Shown: positions 1-6,528 of the stretch, one piece after another
How the letters are laid out: the number at the start of each line of letters is the position of its first letter
Numbering within the stretch: the first letter of the stretch is position 1
NCBI GenBank assembly: GCA_020851855.1
Contig: JADZBY010000016.1
Location: 1-6,529 of the forward strand
From: Anaerolineae bacterium
Lineage (GTDB): Bacteria > Chloroflexota > Anaerolineae > Aggregatilineales > UBA2796
Reading direction: 5' to 3'
DNA: 6,529 nt
Notes under the pieces: model-generated
Database searches by the model: none
What the model was told of the DNA's origin: nothing
What the model saw: the letters and a program-made list of their open reading frames with translations, nothing else
Made by a program: the position numbers and the translations under genes

Positions 1-1
1 A

Positions 2-3000
2 GACAAGGGCAAAGCGGCAGGCGCGGGCGGCGGCGGGATCGGCGCGCGCCTGGGCAGCCTGTTCCGGCGCGGCGGGACCGGTGCGGGCACGGCGCTCGTC
101 TCCCAGGCTCCGGCAGTGGCCCCGCCAAAGGGCGCTGCTGCCAAACCCGGCGCGATGCCGCCCGCCCGGCTCGACCGTCAGGCCAAACCGCTCGACTATT
201 CGCAGACGCAGGTCGCCGTCCGGCATCATGGCCTGTCGCTCGACCAGAAGCTCGACTTGCTGGGCTACGCGCTGCTCATCGCCGCAGCGGTCATCATTTT
301 CGGCCTGCTCCAGCCCAACGAGGGGACCATCACCACCGCCATCGTGAACGTGCTGGGCGGCTTTTTCGGCGCAGCGCGCTACATCATCCCCATGCCGGTG
401 CTGGCCATCGGCGCATGGCTGCTGATCCGGCACTTCAAAGAAAACCCCTTCATCGAGCTGGACATCCTGCGCATCATCGGCATGGTGCTGATGTTCCTCA
501 CGCTCGTCACGACGCTGCATTTTGTGCAGATGTTGACCGTCGTCGTGTATAGCTGGGAAGAACTGACCGAAGTATCCGCCCGGTTTGTCGATCTGCAATG
601 GGGCGGCGGCTGGGTGGGCGACCGGCTGTACTACATCCTGCTGCGCATCAGCGGCGAATACGGCATCGCGGCGCTGCTCATCGCGGCCTGGGTGGTGTCG
701 ATCATGCTCACCTTCGAGATCACGCTGGCCGAAGTCTCAACCTACGTGAAATCGGCGGCGAGCTGGGTCCGGCGCAAGCGCACCGGCTTTGGCGAATGGC
801 GTCAGGTGCGCCAGGAAGCGGCGGTCATTCGTCGCGAGGCCCAGGCCAAAGCGCGCGCCGAGCGTGAGGCGCAGAAAGCCGCCCGCGCCGCCGGTCCGGT
901 GTCCATCGAGCGGCCCGTCGCGGGCGCGATACCTGCCGCTGCGACGCTCGGTGCGGGCGCAGCGGGCGGCATTGCCGCGCTGGGCGACCGGCCCGCACAG
1001 GCAACCGGTGCGCCCGGCGAACCCGCCCGCCTGACGGCCACGCCTGCCGCCGCACGCTTCAACACCGCGCCCGCCGCTTCGCCCACGCCCGTCGCAGAAG
1101 CAACGGCAGCGCCGGCGGCCACGGCGGATGGGCCTGCGTCGCTGCGGCCCGCGCCGGTCGCCCAGCGCAACCGCTCGATGACCATGCCCGCCGCACCGCC
1201 CGCCGAGCCAGCGCCGGAGCCGGCCAAAGAAGACACGCCGCTGCCCACGCCCGTGGCCCGGCCCGCGCCCATGCCCATTGGCTCGCGCACCGCCTCGAAG
1301 CCCGCCCCGGAATCGGTCAAAGCGCCCGAACCGGAGCCGGACGACGACCTGGAGCCGGTCAAGCCCGTCATCGCCGCGCGCCCGGCCCCGCTGGGCATCC
1401 GGGCGAAGGACGAGGACAAAGCGGCCTTGCCGGCAGCGCCCGCCCCTGCCGCGCCCAACGCAGCGGCCAGCAGCGCACAGAAACCGCCGTCGCAGCCACA
1501 ATCCCACCCCCCTGCGGCGCGCCCGGCCAGCCCGCTGTTTGGCAAAGCGCCCTCGCCGCCTGCCGCGCCGCCTGCCGCGCCATCCGAAAAGCCTGCAGAA
1601 CAACCCACCGAGCCGGAGCCAGACGCCCAGGATACGCGCCCGTTGGAGCGCACCGGCCCGATGGCCGCCGCCGGCCCCGCGTCATCCGGCGCACGGCCCA
1701 GCCCGTTCAAGCCGTTGGGCAAAGAGGCGGACGCCGATAAACCCGCCGAGAAGCGTGACGCCGACTCGCCGCCGGCGCGTGTGGCCGCACTTGGCCCGCG
1801 CCCGGCGTCGGGCATGGGCGGCTCCGAACCGGCCACGAAGGCGGACACCCCTGACCCGGCGGACGCAGCGAAATTGGGCAAACCCGCCGAGCGGCCTGCA
1901 GGCGGGCTGTTCGGACAGCGCCCCGCCGCGACCGGGTCCGGACCGTTCAGCCGCCCGGCGGCCAGCAAGCCCGCGACGCCCGCCGGTGACGCCGGGGACG
2001 ATGAAACCGAAGTCGCTCCCAGCGAGCCGCCGGCGCGCTCGCCCATCCTCGGCGCGCGCCCGTCGCCCTTCAGCAAGCCGAGCGCCATGCCGGACGCCGC
2101 CGGTCCGGATAAGGCCGACAAAACCGAGGATGCGCCCGCCCGGCCCGCGACGCTCGGCTCGCAGCCCTTCGGCGCGCGCCCGGCCCCTGTCGAGCCGCGC
2201 CCCGGCGTCAGCACCGGCACATTCGGCGCGGCGCGGCCTGCGCCCAAGCCCGGCCAATCGACGCCTGCGCCGGTCGAAGAGCCTGACGACACCCCGGAGC
2301 CGGACGACGATCTGAAATACGAGCCGCTGGACGCCGAAGCGCCCGCCGATCCCGCCGATGTGGCGGCAGGGCCAGTCCCGCCCGCGCCGGTGGTTTCGTC
2401 CACGCCGCGCCCGCCGACCTTCGTCTCCGGTGCGGCCCGCCCGTCGCCCTTCTCGCCGTTTGGCAAGCGCTCGACGGGCAGCACACCCGCCGCCGCTACA
2501 GAAACGACCGGCGACGCGGCGGATACCGGCGCGCACAAGCCGCTGCCCGCGCCCATCCCGTCGCGCGCCAACCCGTTCAAACCGGCCACGCCCGCGTCAA
2601 AGCCTGCGCCCGGCGATGACCTGGATGACGACGCCCTGAATGGCGACAACGGTGAGGACAGCGGCGACGAAAACGGCGACGAGGTGGCCGTCATGCCCAC
2701 CGACCTGCCCAGCGAGCCGGTCCTGCACATCAGCGAGGTGAAAGAGTCGGGCTACGAGCCGCCCAAAGAGCGCATGGGCTGGGACATGCCCGATTACCGC
2801 GCGCTTCTGGAGAAAGGCTCCCAGGCCCACATCCAGGAAGAGGCGCTGCGCCAGCGGGCGAAGATCATCGAAGACACGCTCGAAGCGTTTGGCGCGCCGG
2901 GCCGCGTCGTCGTCACCAATCCCGGCCCGGTCATCACCCAGTTCGGCGTCGAGCCGGGCTATCTGCAGGGGCGGGGCAAAACCACCCGCGTCAAGGTCGG

Positions 3001-4333
3001 CGCGATTGCCAAACTGGACGATGACCTTGCGCTGGCCCTCTCGGCGCGCTCCATCCGTATCGAAGCGCCCGTGCCCGGCAAGAGCTACGTGGGCATCGAA
3101 GTGCCCAACGCCGAGTCGGCGCTCGTCGGCCTGCGCGACATCGTGGCCTCGACAGCCTTCGACCGCGAGAAATTCCGGCTGCCCATCGCGCTCGGCAAGA
3201 GCGTGGACGGCACGCCCATCGTCGCGGACCTGACGCAGATGCCGCACCTGCTCATCGCGGGCACGACCGGCTCCGGCAAGTCGGTGTGCGTGAACGCCAT
3301 CATCTCGTGCCTGCTGCTGGAAAACACACCCGACGACCTGCAAATGATCATGGTCGACCCGAAGCGCGTCGAATTGACCGGCTATAACGGCATCCCGCAC
3401 CTCGTTTCGCCCGTCGTGGTGGACCTGGAGCGCATCGTCGGCGTGCTCAAGTGGGTCACGCGCGAGATGGAAGACCGCTACAAGAAGTTCTCTGCGACCG
3501 GCGCGCGCAACATCGTGGACTACAACGGCAAGATCGGCCCGCACGACAAGCGGATGCCGTACCTGGTCGTCGTGGTGGACGAGCTGGCCGACCTGATGAT
3601 GCTCGCGCCCGACGAAACGGAAAAAGTGCTCACTCGGCTGGCGCAGATGGCCCGTGCAACGGGCATCCACCTGATCATCTCCACGCAGCGGCCCAGCGTC
3701 GATGTCGTGACCGGCCTGATCAAGGCCAACTTCCCCGCCCGCATCTCGTTCGCGGTCGCGTCCAGCGTCGACTCGCGCGTCGTGCTCGACCAGCCGGGCG
3801 CGGAAAAACTGCTCGGTCGCGGCGACATGCTCTATCAGGCTCCGGACGCCGCCGCCCCGGTCCGTATGCAGGGCGTGTACGTCTCGGACAACGAGATCAA
3901 CCGCATTACGCGCCACTGGAAGGAAGCCACACTCAATCGCCGCGAGACGAAGCCGCCCGCGTCGCTGTCGGTGTCTAGCTCGGACACGGGCCGTCCGATG
4001 GGCGGCGGCGGCGGGGATGCTCTCAAACCGAACCCGGCGCGCCTCGGCTCGATTGCCGTGAGCGGCTCGCGCTCGCCGTTCAACGAGCAGGCGTTCTTCA
4101 ATGCCATCCGCGAGCCGGAGAAGAACGACGACGACCTGAACGGCGAAGACGACGATCTGTATCAGGAAGCGGTGGACGCCTTCCAGGCGATGGGCAAGAT
4201 TTCCATCTCGCTGCTCCAGCGGCGGCTGCGCATCGGCTTTAACCGGGCGGCGCGCCTGATCGACCTGATGAAGCAGCGCGGCGTGCTCGGCGCGTCGGAC
4301 GTTGCCGAGCCGGACAGCGACGGCGAGGAATAA
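2..4333 (+). CDS. ftsK: FtsK/SpoIIIE-family DNA translocase (5' end probably outside window)
   Basis: Septum-anchored ATP-driven double-stranded DNA pump that clears chromosome termini during division and, in well-studied bacteria, activates XerCD dimer resolution. Residues are numbered from the GTG at 116. Hydrophobic segments lie near 47-66, 78-104, 117-145 and 181-206, followed by a basic helical stretch (215-258) and an Ala/Pro-rich disordered linker (about 260-870). The motor alpha domain begins near 892 and has the family's PGK-YVGIEVPN pattern (987-998). Walker A is GTTGSGKS (1049-1056). Walker B is VVVVDE (1151-1156). DPKRVELTGYNGIPHL (1081-1096), QRPSVDVVTGLIKAN (1191-1205) and GAEKLLGRGDML (1228-1239) are family signatures. 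A gamma winged helix covers about 1349-1392. The frame has no stop from base 2 and its third positions are G/C-rich, and the GTG at 116 has no convincing Shine-Dalgarno, so the true start is probably upstream. At over 1,400 residues it is longer than E. coli FtsK (1,329), because of the linker. The family call is secure; the start is not. Confidence 0.96.
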   Translation, partial: DKGKAAGAGGGGIGARLGSLFRRGGTGAGTALVSQAPAVAPPKGAAAKPGAMPPARLDRQAKPLDYSQTQVAVRHHGLSLDQKLDLLGYALLIAAAVIIFGLLQPNEGTITTAIVNVLGGFFGAARYIIPMPVLAIGAWLLIRHFKENPFIELDILRIIGMVLMFLTLVTTLHFVQMLTVVVYSWEELTEVSARFVDLQWGGGWVGDRLYYILLRISGEYGIAALLIAAWVVSIMLTFEITLAEVSTYVKSAASWVRRKRTGFGEWRQVRQEAAVIRREAQAKARAEREAQKAARAAGPVSIERPVAGAIPAAATLGAGAAGGIAALGDRPAQATGAPGEPARLTATPAAARFNTAPAASPTPVAEATAAPAATADGPASLRPAPVAQRNRSMTMPAAPPAEPAPEPAKEDTPLPTPVARPAPMPIGSRTASKPAPESVKAPEPEPDDDLEPVKPVIAARPAPLGIRAKDEDKAALPAAPAPAAPNAAASSAQKPPSQPQSHPPAARPASPLFGKAPSPPAAPPAAPSEKPAEQPTEPEPDAQDTRPLERTGPMAAAGPASSGARPSPFKPLGKEADADKPAEKRDADSPPARVAALGPRPASGMGGSEPATKADTPDPADAAKLGKPAERPAGGLFGQRPAATGSGPFSRPAASKPATPAGDAGDDETEVAPSEPPARSPILGARPSPFSKPSAMPDAAGPDKADKTEDAPARPATLGSQPFGARPAPVEPRPGVSTGTFGAARPAPKPGQSTPAPVEEPDDTPEPDDDLKYEPLDAEAPADPADVAAGPVPPAPVVSSTPRPPTFVSGAARPSPFSPFGKRSTGSTPAAATETTGDAADTGAHKPLPAPIPSRANPFKPATPASKPAPGDDLDDDALNGDNGEDSGDENGDEVAVMPTDLPSEPVLHISEVKESGYEPPKERMGWDMPDYRALLEKGSQAHIQEEALRQRAKIIEDTLEAFGAPGRVVVTNPGPVITQFGVEPGYLQGRGKTTRVKVGAIAKLDDDLALALSARSIRIEAPVPGKSYVGIEVPNAESALVGLRDIVASTAFDREKFRLPIALGKSVDGTPIVADLTQMPHLLIAGTTGSGKSVCVNAIISCLLLENTPDDLQMIMVDPKRVELTGYNGIPHLVSPVVVDLERIVGVLKWVTREMEDRYKKFSATGARNIVDYNGKIGPHDKRMPYLVVVVDELADLMMLAPDETEKVLTRLAQMARATGIHLIISTQRPSVDVVTGLIKANFPARISFAVASSVDSRVVLDQPGAEKLLGRGDMLYQAPDAAAPVRMQGVYVSDNEINRITRHWKEATLNRRETKPPASLSVSSSDTGRPMGGGGGDALKPNPARLGSIAVSGSRSPFNEQAFFNAIREPEKNDDDLNGEDDDLYQEAVDAFQAMGKISISLLQRRLRIGFNRAARLIDLMKQRGVLGASDVAEPDSDGEE
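1331..1347 (+). repeat. 17-nt direct repeat, copy 1 (PEPDDDL coding)
   Basis: The 17 bases ccggagccggacgacga occur here and again, identically and in the same frame, at 2294-2310. Both copies begin the peptide PEPDDDL (residues 406-412 and 727-733 of the translocase numbered from base 116). After the shared bases the copies diverge. This could be an old internal duplication of linker modules or convergence in a low-complexity, high-GC sequence. Confidence 0.6.
2294..2310 (+). repeat. 17-nt direct repeat, copy 2 (PEPDDDL coding)
   Basis: Second identical copy of the 17-base sequence at 1331-1347, in the same reading frame of the translocase linker. The next residues differ (KYEP here, EPVK in copy 1). 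Confidence 0.6.
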
Positions 4334-4338
4334 CCCTC

Positions 4339-4421
4339 ACCCCAACCCCTCTCCCAGGGGACGAGGGGCGGAAAACCGGACCCGTCCCCGGCCCCTCGCC
4401 CCCTGGGAGAGGAGCCGGGGT
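4339..4421. repeat. Intergenic imperfect palindrome between convergent genes (possible bidirectional terminator)
   Basis: The left arm 4339-4369 pairs with the right arm 4391-4421 at 27 of 31 positions around a 21-nt loop; the uninterrupted core ctctcccagggg lies inside the arms. It begins 5 nt after the ftsK stop and ends about 33 nt before the stop of the convergent TPR gene. It would form a strong hairpin in RNA from either strand, so it could end or stabilise both transcripts. No T-run follows either arm, so it is not a classical intrinsic terminator. Palindromes with this ccctcacccc-acccctctccc look are, to my knowledge, common dispersed intergenic elements in GC-rich genomes. A related copy lies at 5554-5644. 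Confidence 0.75.
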
Positions 4422-4454
4422 GGGGGACCAACGCCGCCTCTCCCCACGACTCGC

Positions 4455-5405
4455 TTACTGACACTGGAACTGGCTCAACGAGGCCGTGTCGCCCGCCTCG
4501 GAGAAGGCGCGGCAGGCCAGCGTCTTTGTGTCCGTCGAGAAGGTCGGGGCCATCTCCATCAGCCGGCGGAAAACCTGCGCCGCGAGTGGGATATTGCCCG
4601 CTTCCAGGTAACCACGCGCGCTCAGATACAACTCGGCGGCGGCGACGGTGAACGACCAGTCCGTATCGCTCAGCGGATTGATGCGCAGCGCCTTACGAAT
4701 GACGACCACCATCTCGCTCAGGCGGCCTTCAAAGCGGTACTGGCTGCCCAGCGCCTGATAGGCGGTCAGCAGCGTGTTCTCCACCTCGCTGCGGCGATAG
4801 CTGGAATCGAGCGCGCGCAAGGCTTCGAGCCAGCTTATGGCGCTCTCGTAGTCGGAGCGGCGCATCGCCTCTTCGCCGCGCGCGAACAACTCGGCGGGCG
4901 AGAATCCGCCCGGATTGGCCGGCGGCGTCAGGCTCGGCGTGGGCGAGATAGGCGGCGTGGTGGGTGTGCTGACCGCCGGGGCGTCGGTGGCGGTGGGCAG
5001 CGGCGTGGCGTTCAGCCGGGCCTGCGCCGTGCTGCGGCAGGCGCGAATGTCCGGGTAGCCGGGCTGAAGCGTCGCCACGTAATCGCAGCGCGTGAAAGCC
5101 AGCTCGTAGCGCCCTTCGTTCAAATCCTGCCAGCCCAGCGTCGCCTGCCGGTCCAGCGTCGCGGCGACGGCCCCGGCGCGCTCTGTCTGCCGGATCAGGC
5201 CGCCATCGCGCCAGCCGGCTACCGCCGCCAGCGCCAGCGTGACTAGCGCCATGCCCATCAGGATCAGGACCACGAGCGCCACCAGCAGGCGGCTTCCGCA
5301 GCCGGGCCGCGTCTGCTCATCCTGCCAGTCGTCCGCCACGGCGTGCAGCGCGCGCGGCTGGGTATCTTCAAGGGTTGGCTGTGGTTCGGGATCGAGCACC
5401 GTCAT
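4455..5405 (-). CDS. Membrane-anchored TPR-repeat protein of unknown function
   Basis: A 316-residue protein starting at ATG 5405-5403 and ending with TAA at 4457-4455. A polar, acidic N-terminus (1-35) precedes one clear membrane segment (about 39-63). Residues 88-130 form a TPR-like helical pair (LGWQDLNEGRYELAFTRC). A Thr/Pro/Ser-rich spacer (about 131-167, with STPTTPPISPTPSLTPP) follows, then further TPR-like helices: FARGEEAMRRSDYESAISWL (174-193), the 209-242 helices ending in IRKALRINP, and LEAGNIPLAAQVFRRLMEMAP (267-287). TPR units usually mediate protein-protein contacts; no catalytic motif is visible. The Thr/Pro spacer resembles those of surface-exposed proteins, so the TPR part may lie outside the cytoplasm, but charges flanking the helix do not settle the topology. 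The start is supported by GAGGA four bases upstream and a candidate promoter. It faces ftsK tail to tail with a 121-nt gap, so a shared role is not implied. Confidence 0.88.
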   Translation of the reverse strand: MTVLDPEPQPTLEDTQPRALHAVADDWQDEQTRPGCGSRLLVALVVLILMGMALVTLALAAVAGWRDGGLIRQTERAGAVAATLDRQATLGWQDLNEGRYELAFTRCDYVATLQPGYPDIRACRSTAQARLNATPLPTATDAPAVSTPTTPPISPTPSLTPPANPGGFSPAELFARGEEAMRRSDYESAISWLEALRALDSSYRRSEVENTLLTAYQALGSQYRFEGRLSEMVVVIRKALRINPLSDTDWSFTVAAAELYLSARGYLEAGNIPLAAQVFRRLMEMAPTFSTDTKTLACRAFSEAGDTASLSQFQCQ

Positions 5406-5409
5406 CCAT

Positions 5410-5414
5410 TCCTC
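5410..5414 (-). promoter_or_regulatory. Shine-Dalgarno of the TPR gene
   Basis: On the minus strand the sequence reads GAGGAATGG and then the ATG, giving a GAGGA core with a 4-nt spacer. This supports the ATG at 5405. A second ATG four bases upstream is out of frame. Confidence 0.6.
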
Positions 5415-5434
5415 ATCGTGCGCCGGACGGGGAC

Positions 5435-5463
5435 AGGATAGCGCCTTTCGAGGTGACTGTCGA
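5435..5463 (-). promoter_or_regulatory. Candidate sigma70-type promoter for the TPR gene
   Basis: Read on the minus strand: -35 TCGACA (5463-5458, 5 of 6 matches to TTGACA), a 17-nt spacer (5457-5441), and -10 TATCCT (5440-5435, 4 of 6 matches to TATAAT). The expected transcript start near 5428 gives a leader of about 23 nt that holds the Shine-Dalgarno. The spacing is optimal and the position fits, but the -10 box is imperfect and no experiment supports it. Confidence 0.42.
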
Positions 5464-5492
5464 GGCGCGCCGGGCGAGCGGCGGCTGTGCGG

Positions 5493-5518
5493 CGTGTGGC
5501 GGGCGGCGTGCCCACACG
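5493..5518. promoter_or_regulatory. Short dyad upstream of the candidate promoter
   Basis: Perfect 7-bp inverted arms, cgtgtgg (5493-5499) and ccacacg (5512-5518), separated by 12 bases. The centre is roughly 77 bp upstream of the predicted start of the TPR transcript, where an activator site could sit. In such GC-rich DNA a 7-bp dyad can occur by chance, so this is only a candidate. Confidence 0.2.
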
Positions 5519-5553
5519 TTCATCCCTTGTGTTGCGCGCTTCGTGCATCGTCA

Positions 5554-5644
5554 CTCTCCCTCAGAGCGAGGGGAGAAGGACAAGCCCGACGCGCATTTTT
5601 CTCCCTTCTCGCCCTGTGGGAGAGATGGGTAAGGGGAGTGGGGG
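5554..5644. repeat. Second, diverged copy of the intergenic palindrome family
   Basis: The arms ctctccctcagagcgag... (5554-5577) and ...ctcgccctgtgggagag (5599-5624) pair imperfectly, with two mismatches in the outer part and a 2-nt bulge. The element continues to 5644 with a C-rich flank when read on the minus strand. Its minus-strand core tctcccacagggcgag matches tctcccagggggcgag, read on the minus strand of the element at 4339-4421, at 14 of 16 positions. It lies 14 nt beyond the stop of the DUF3592-like gene and could shape the 3' end of that transcript. A run of five T lies in the loop on the + strand, not after an arm, so it is not a canonical terminator. Confidence 0.6.
5618..5644 (+). 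other. G-quadruplex motif
   Basis: Four G runs (ggg, ggg, gggg, ggggg) are separated by loops agagat, taa and agt, which satisfies the usual G3+N1-7 pattern on the + strand. It overlaps the right arm and flank of the second palindrome. The G-rich strand is the template for the neighbouring minus-strand gene, so any structure would form in the DNA and not in that gene's RNA. Confidence 0.4.
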
Positions 5645-5658
5645 CCTACTTTCCGCCC

Positions 5659-6528
5659 TCACAGCAGCCGGTACAGGCTGTCGCTGACGTACAGGACGCC
5701 TACGGGGTCGCCCGGCTTGGGCAGCGGCGTCTTCTTGAGGTCTTCGCGCACCTGGCTGGCGTGCCCGGTCAGCGTCTTGCCGGTAGGCGAGTGGAACGAG
5801 TAGCGCAGCGTGATGGTGTAGCGGTTGCCGATCTCCCCGCCGGCGGCAGTGACCACTTCACCCTGGATGACGCGCCCGCGCCGCTGGTAGCGCGAATAAC
5901 GCAGCGATAACCACGCCGCCCAGAGCAGAATCAGCCCGGCAAGCACCGCCGGTCCGGCGAGCAGCAGACGCAGCAGGTCCAAATCCACCGGGGCCAGCTC
6001 GAGGTGAACCAGGGTCGAGGTGGCCGGATCGTCGGGCAGGTACTTCACCAGCACGAGCGTGCCCTCGACGTATCGTTCATACGTCTCTTTGTCGACGCCG
6101 ATCTCGCGCTGGAACTGCGCCGGTGCGCCGTCCGGGCCGGGCGCGGTGAAGGCATACGTGATGAAGTAGCGGTCATACAGGTCGCGTCCACCGTCCACCA
6201 GCCGGCGTGCGGTGATGGTTGCCTGGGTGGATTGGGCGCGCCGCACATAATCCTCGGTCCGGCGCTGGGCGGCGTCCATCTGGTGCGCGGCGTATAGGGC
6301 GGCCAGCGCGGCGATCACGACGGCGACCAGCGCCAGATAGATATGACGGCGGCTGCCCACCCGGTTCAAGCGCTGCCCGGTGACGATGTCGGCGTCGGGG
6401 CTGAGCACGAACGTCTTTTCCGGGTCGGGGTCAAGCTTGCGTGGGGCAAGCGCCAGATTGTCCGCCTCGTTGGGCTTGGCGGCATCCGTCGCGGTGGCTT
6501 TGCTCCGGCGCGGGCGTGAAGTGGTCAT
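5659..6528 (-). CDS. Two-pass membrane protein with two DUF3592-like domains
   Basis: A 289-residue protein from ATG 6528-6526 to TGA 5661-5659. Only one base lies upstream of this ATG, so an earlier start and the ribosome binding site cannot be checked. The first 60 residues are polar and basic, followed by a membrane segment (about 63-82). Next comes a beta-rich domain (about 103-172) with RYFITYAFTAPGPDG and a closing VLVKYLPDDPATSTL. A second membrane segment (about 183-209) follows, then basic RYSRYQRRGR, then a second, similar domain (about 219-289) with NRYTITLRYSFHSPTGK and PGDPVGVLYVSDS. The pattern (a Y-x-Y/F strand, a T-G turn, then a V-x-V-x-Y strand with polar residues) is what I recall for DUF3592, a family of unknown function; this is pattern recognition, not a profile search. 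The positive-inside rule puts the N-terminus and the second domain in the cytoplasm and the first domain outside. No enzyme motif is seen. It lies 253 nt upstream of the TPR gene on the same strand. Confidence 0.82.
   Translation of the reverse strand: MTTSRPRRSKATATDAAKPNEADNLALAPRKLDPDPEKTFVLSPDADIVTGQRLNRVGSRRHIYLALVAVVIAALAALYAAHQMDAAQRRTEDYVRRAQSTQATITARRLVDGGRDLYDRYFITYAFTAPGPDGAPAQFQREIGVDKETYERYVEGTLVLVKYLPDDPATSTLVHLELAPVDLDLLRLLLAGPAVLAGLILLWAAWLSLRYSRYQRRGRVIQGEVVTAAGGEIGNRYTITLRYSFHSPTGKTLTGHASQVREDLKKTPLPKPGDPVGVLYVSDSLYRLL

Larger units (their letters stand above)
848..2725 (+). repeat. FtsK disordered linker with recurring RPSPF-type motifs
   Basis: This part of the ftsK reading frame encodes a low-complexity Ala/Pro/Glu/Asp-rich segment with no predicted fold. 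A short motif recurs: ARPSPFKPLGK (526-536), ARPSPFSKPS (647-656) and ARPSPFSPFGK (774-784), with looser versions RPASPLFGKAPS (469-480), SGPFSRPAASKP (608-619), GSQPFGARPAP (681-691), GTFGAARPAP (701-710) and RANPFKPATPASKP (817-830). Between them lie acidic runs such as PEPDDDL. Linkers of this kind in FtsK proteins tether the membrane part to the motor, and in E. coli the linker contacts other divisome proteins. That the repeated motif is a docking site here is an inference. Confidence 0.7.

Noticed and set aside
1240..2640. Separate secreted or cell-wall Pro-rich protein
   Set aside because: The Ala/Pro-rich stretch is continuous in frame with the membrane domain before it and the FtsK motor after it, with no stop or restart, so it is the linker of one protein.
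802..2730. Long antisense open frame opposite the FtsK linker (642 codons, minus strand)
   Set aside because: High GC and biased third positions of the sense gene remove stop codons from the antisense frames. The product is low-complexity Ala/Gly/Ser sequence mirroring the linker, with no recognisable domain, while the sense frame continues into a conserved motor.
2597..3916. Antisense open frame opposite the FtsK motor (439 codons, minus strand)
   Set aside because: It lies directly across the conserved Walker A and B region. Its His/Asp/Arg/Val-rich translation is typical of an antisense shadow in GC-rich DNA.
4334..4454. Classical rho-independent terminator after ftsK
   Set aside because: The hairpin is strong, but no run of T follows either arm. 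I list it as a palindrome that may still affect 3' ends.
4302..5246. Plus-strand open frame opposite the TPR gene (314 codons)
   Set aside because: It starts inside the ftsK 3' end, runs through the palindrome and is Arg/Gln/Gly-rich without a domain. The minus-strand frame has a membrane helix, TPR pattern, ribosome binding site and promoter.
5239..5910. Plus-strand open frame across the intergenic gap (223 codons)
   Set aside because: It crosses the palindrome and overlaps both minus-strand genes. Its composition is typical of shadow translation and there is no ribosome binding site support.
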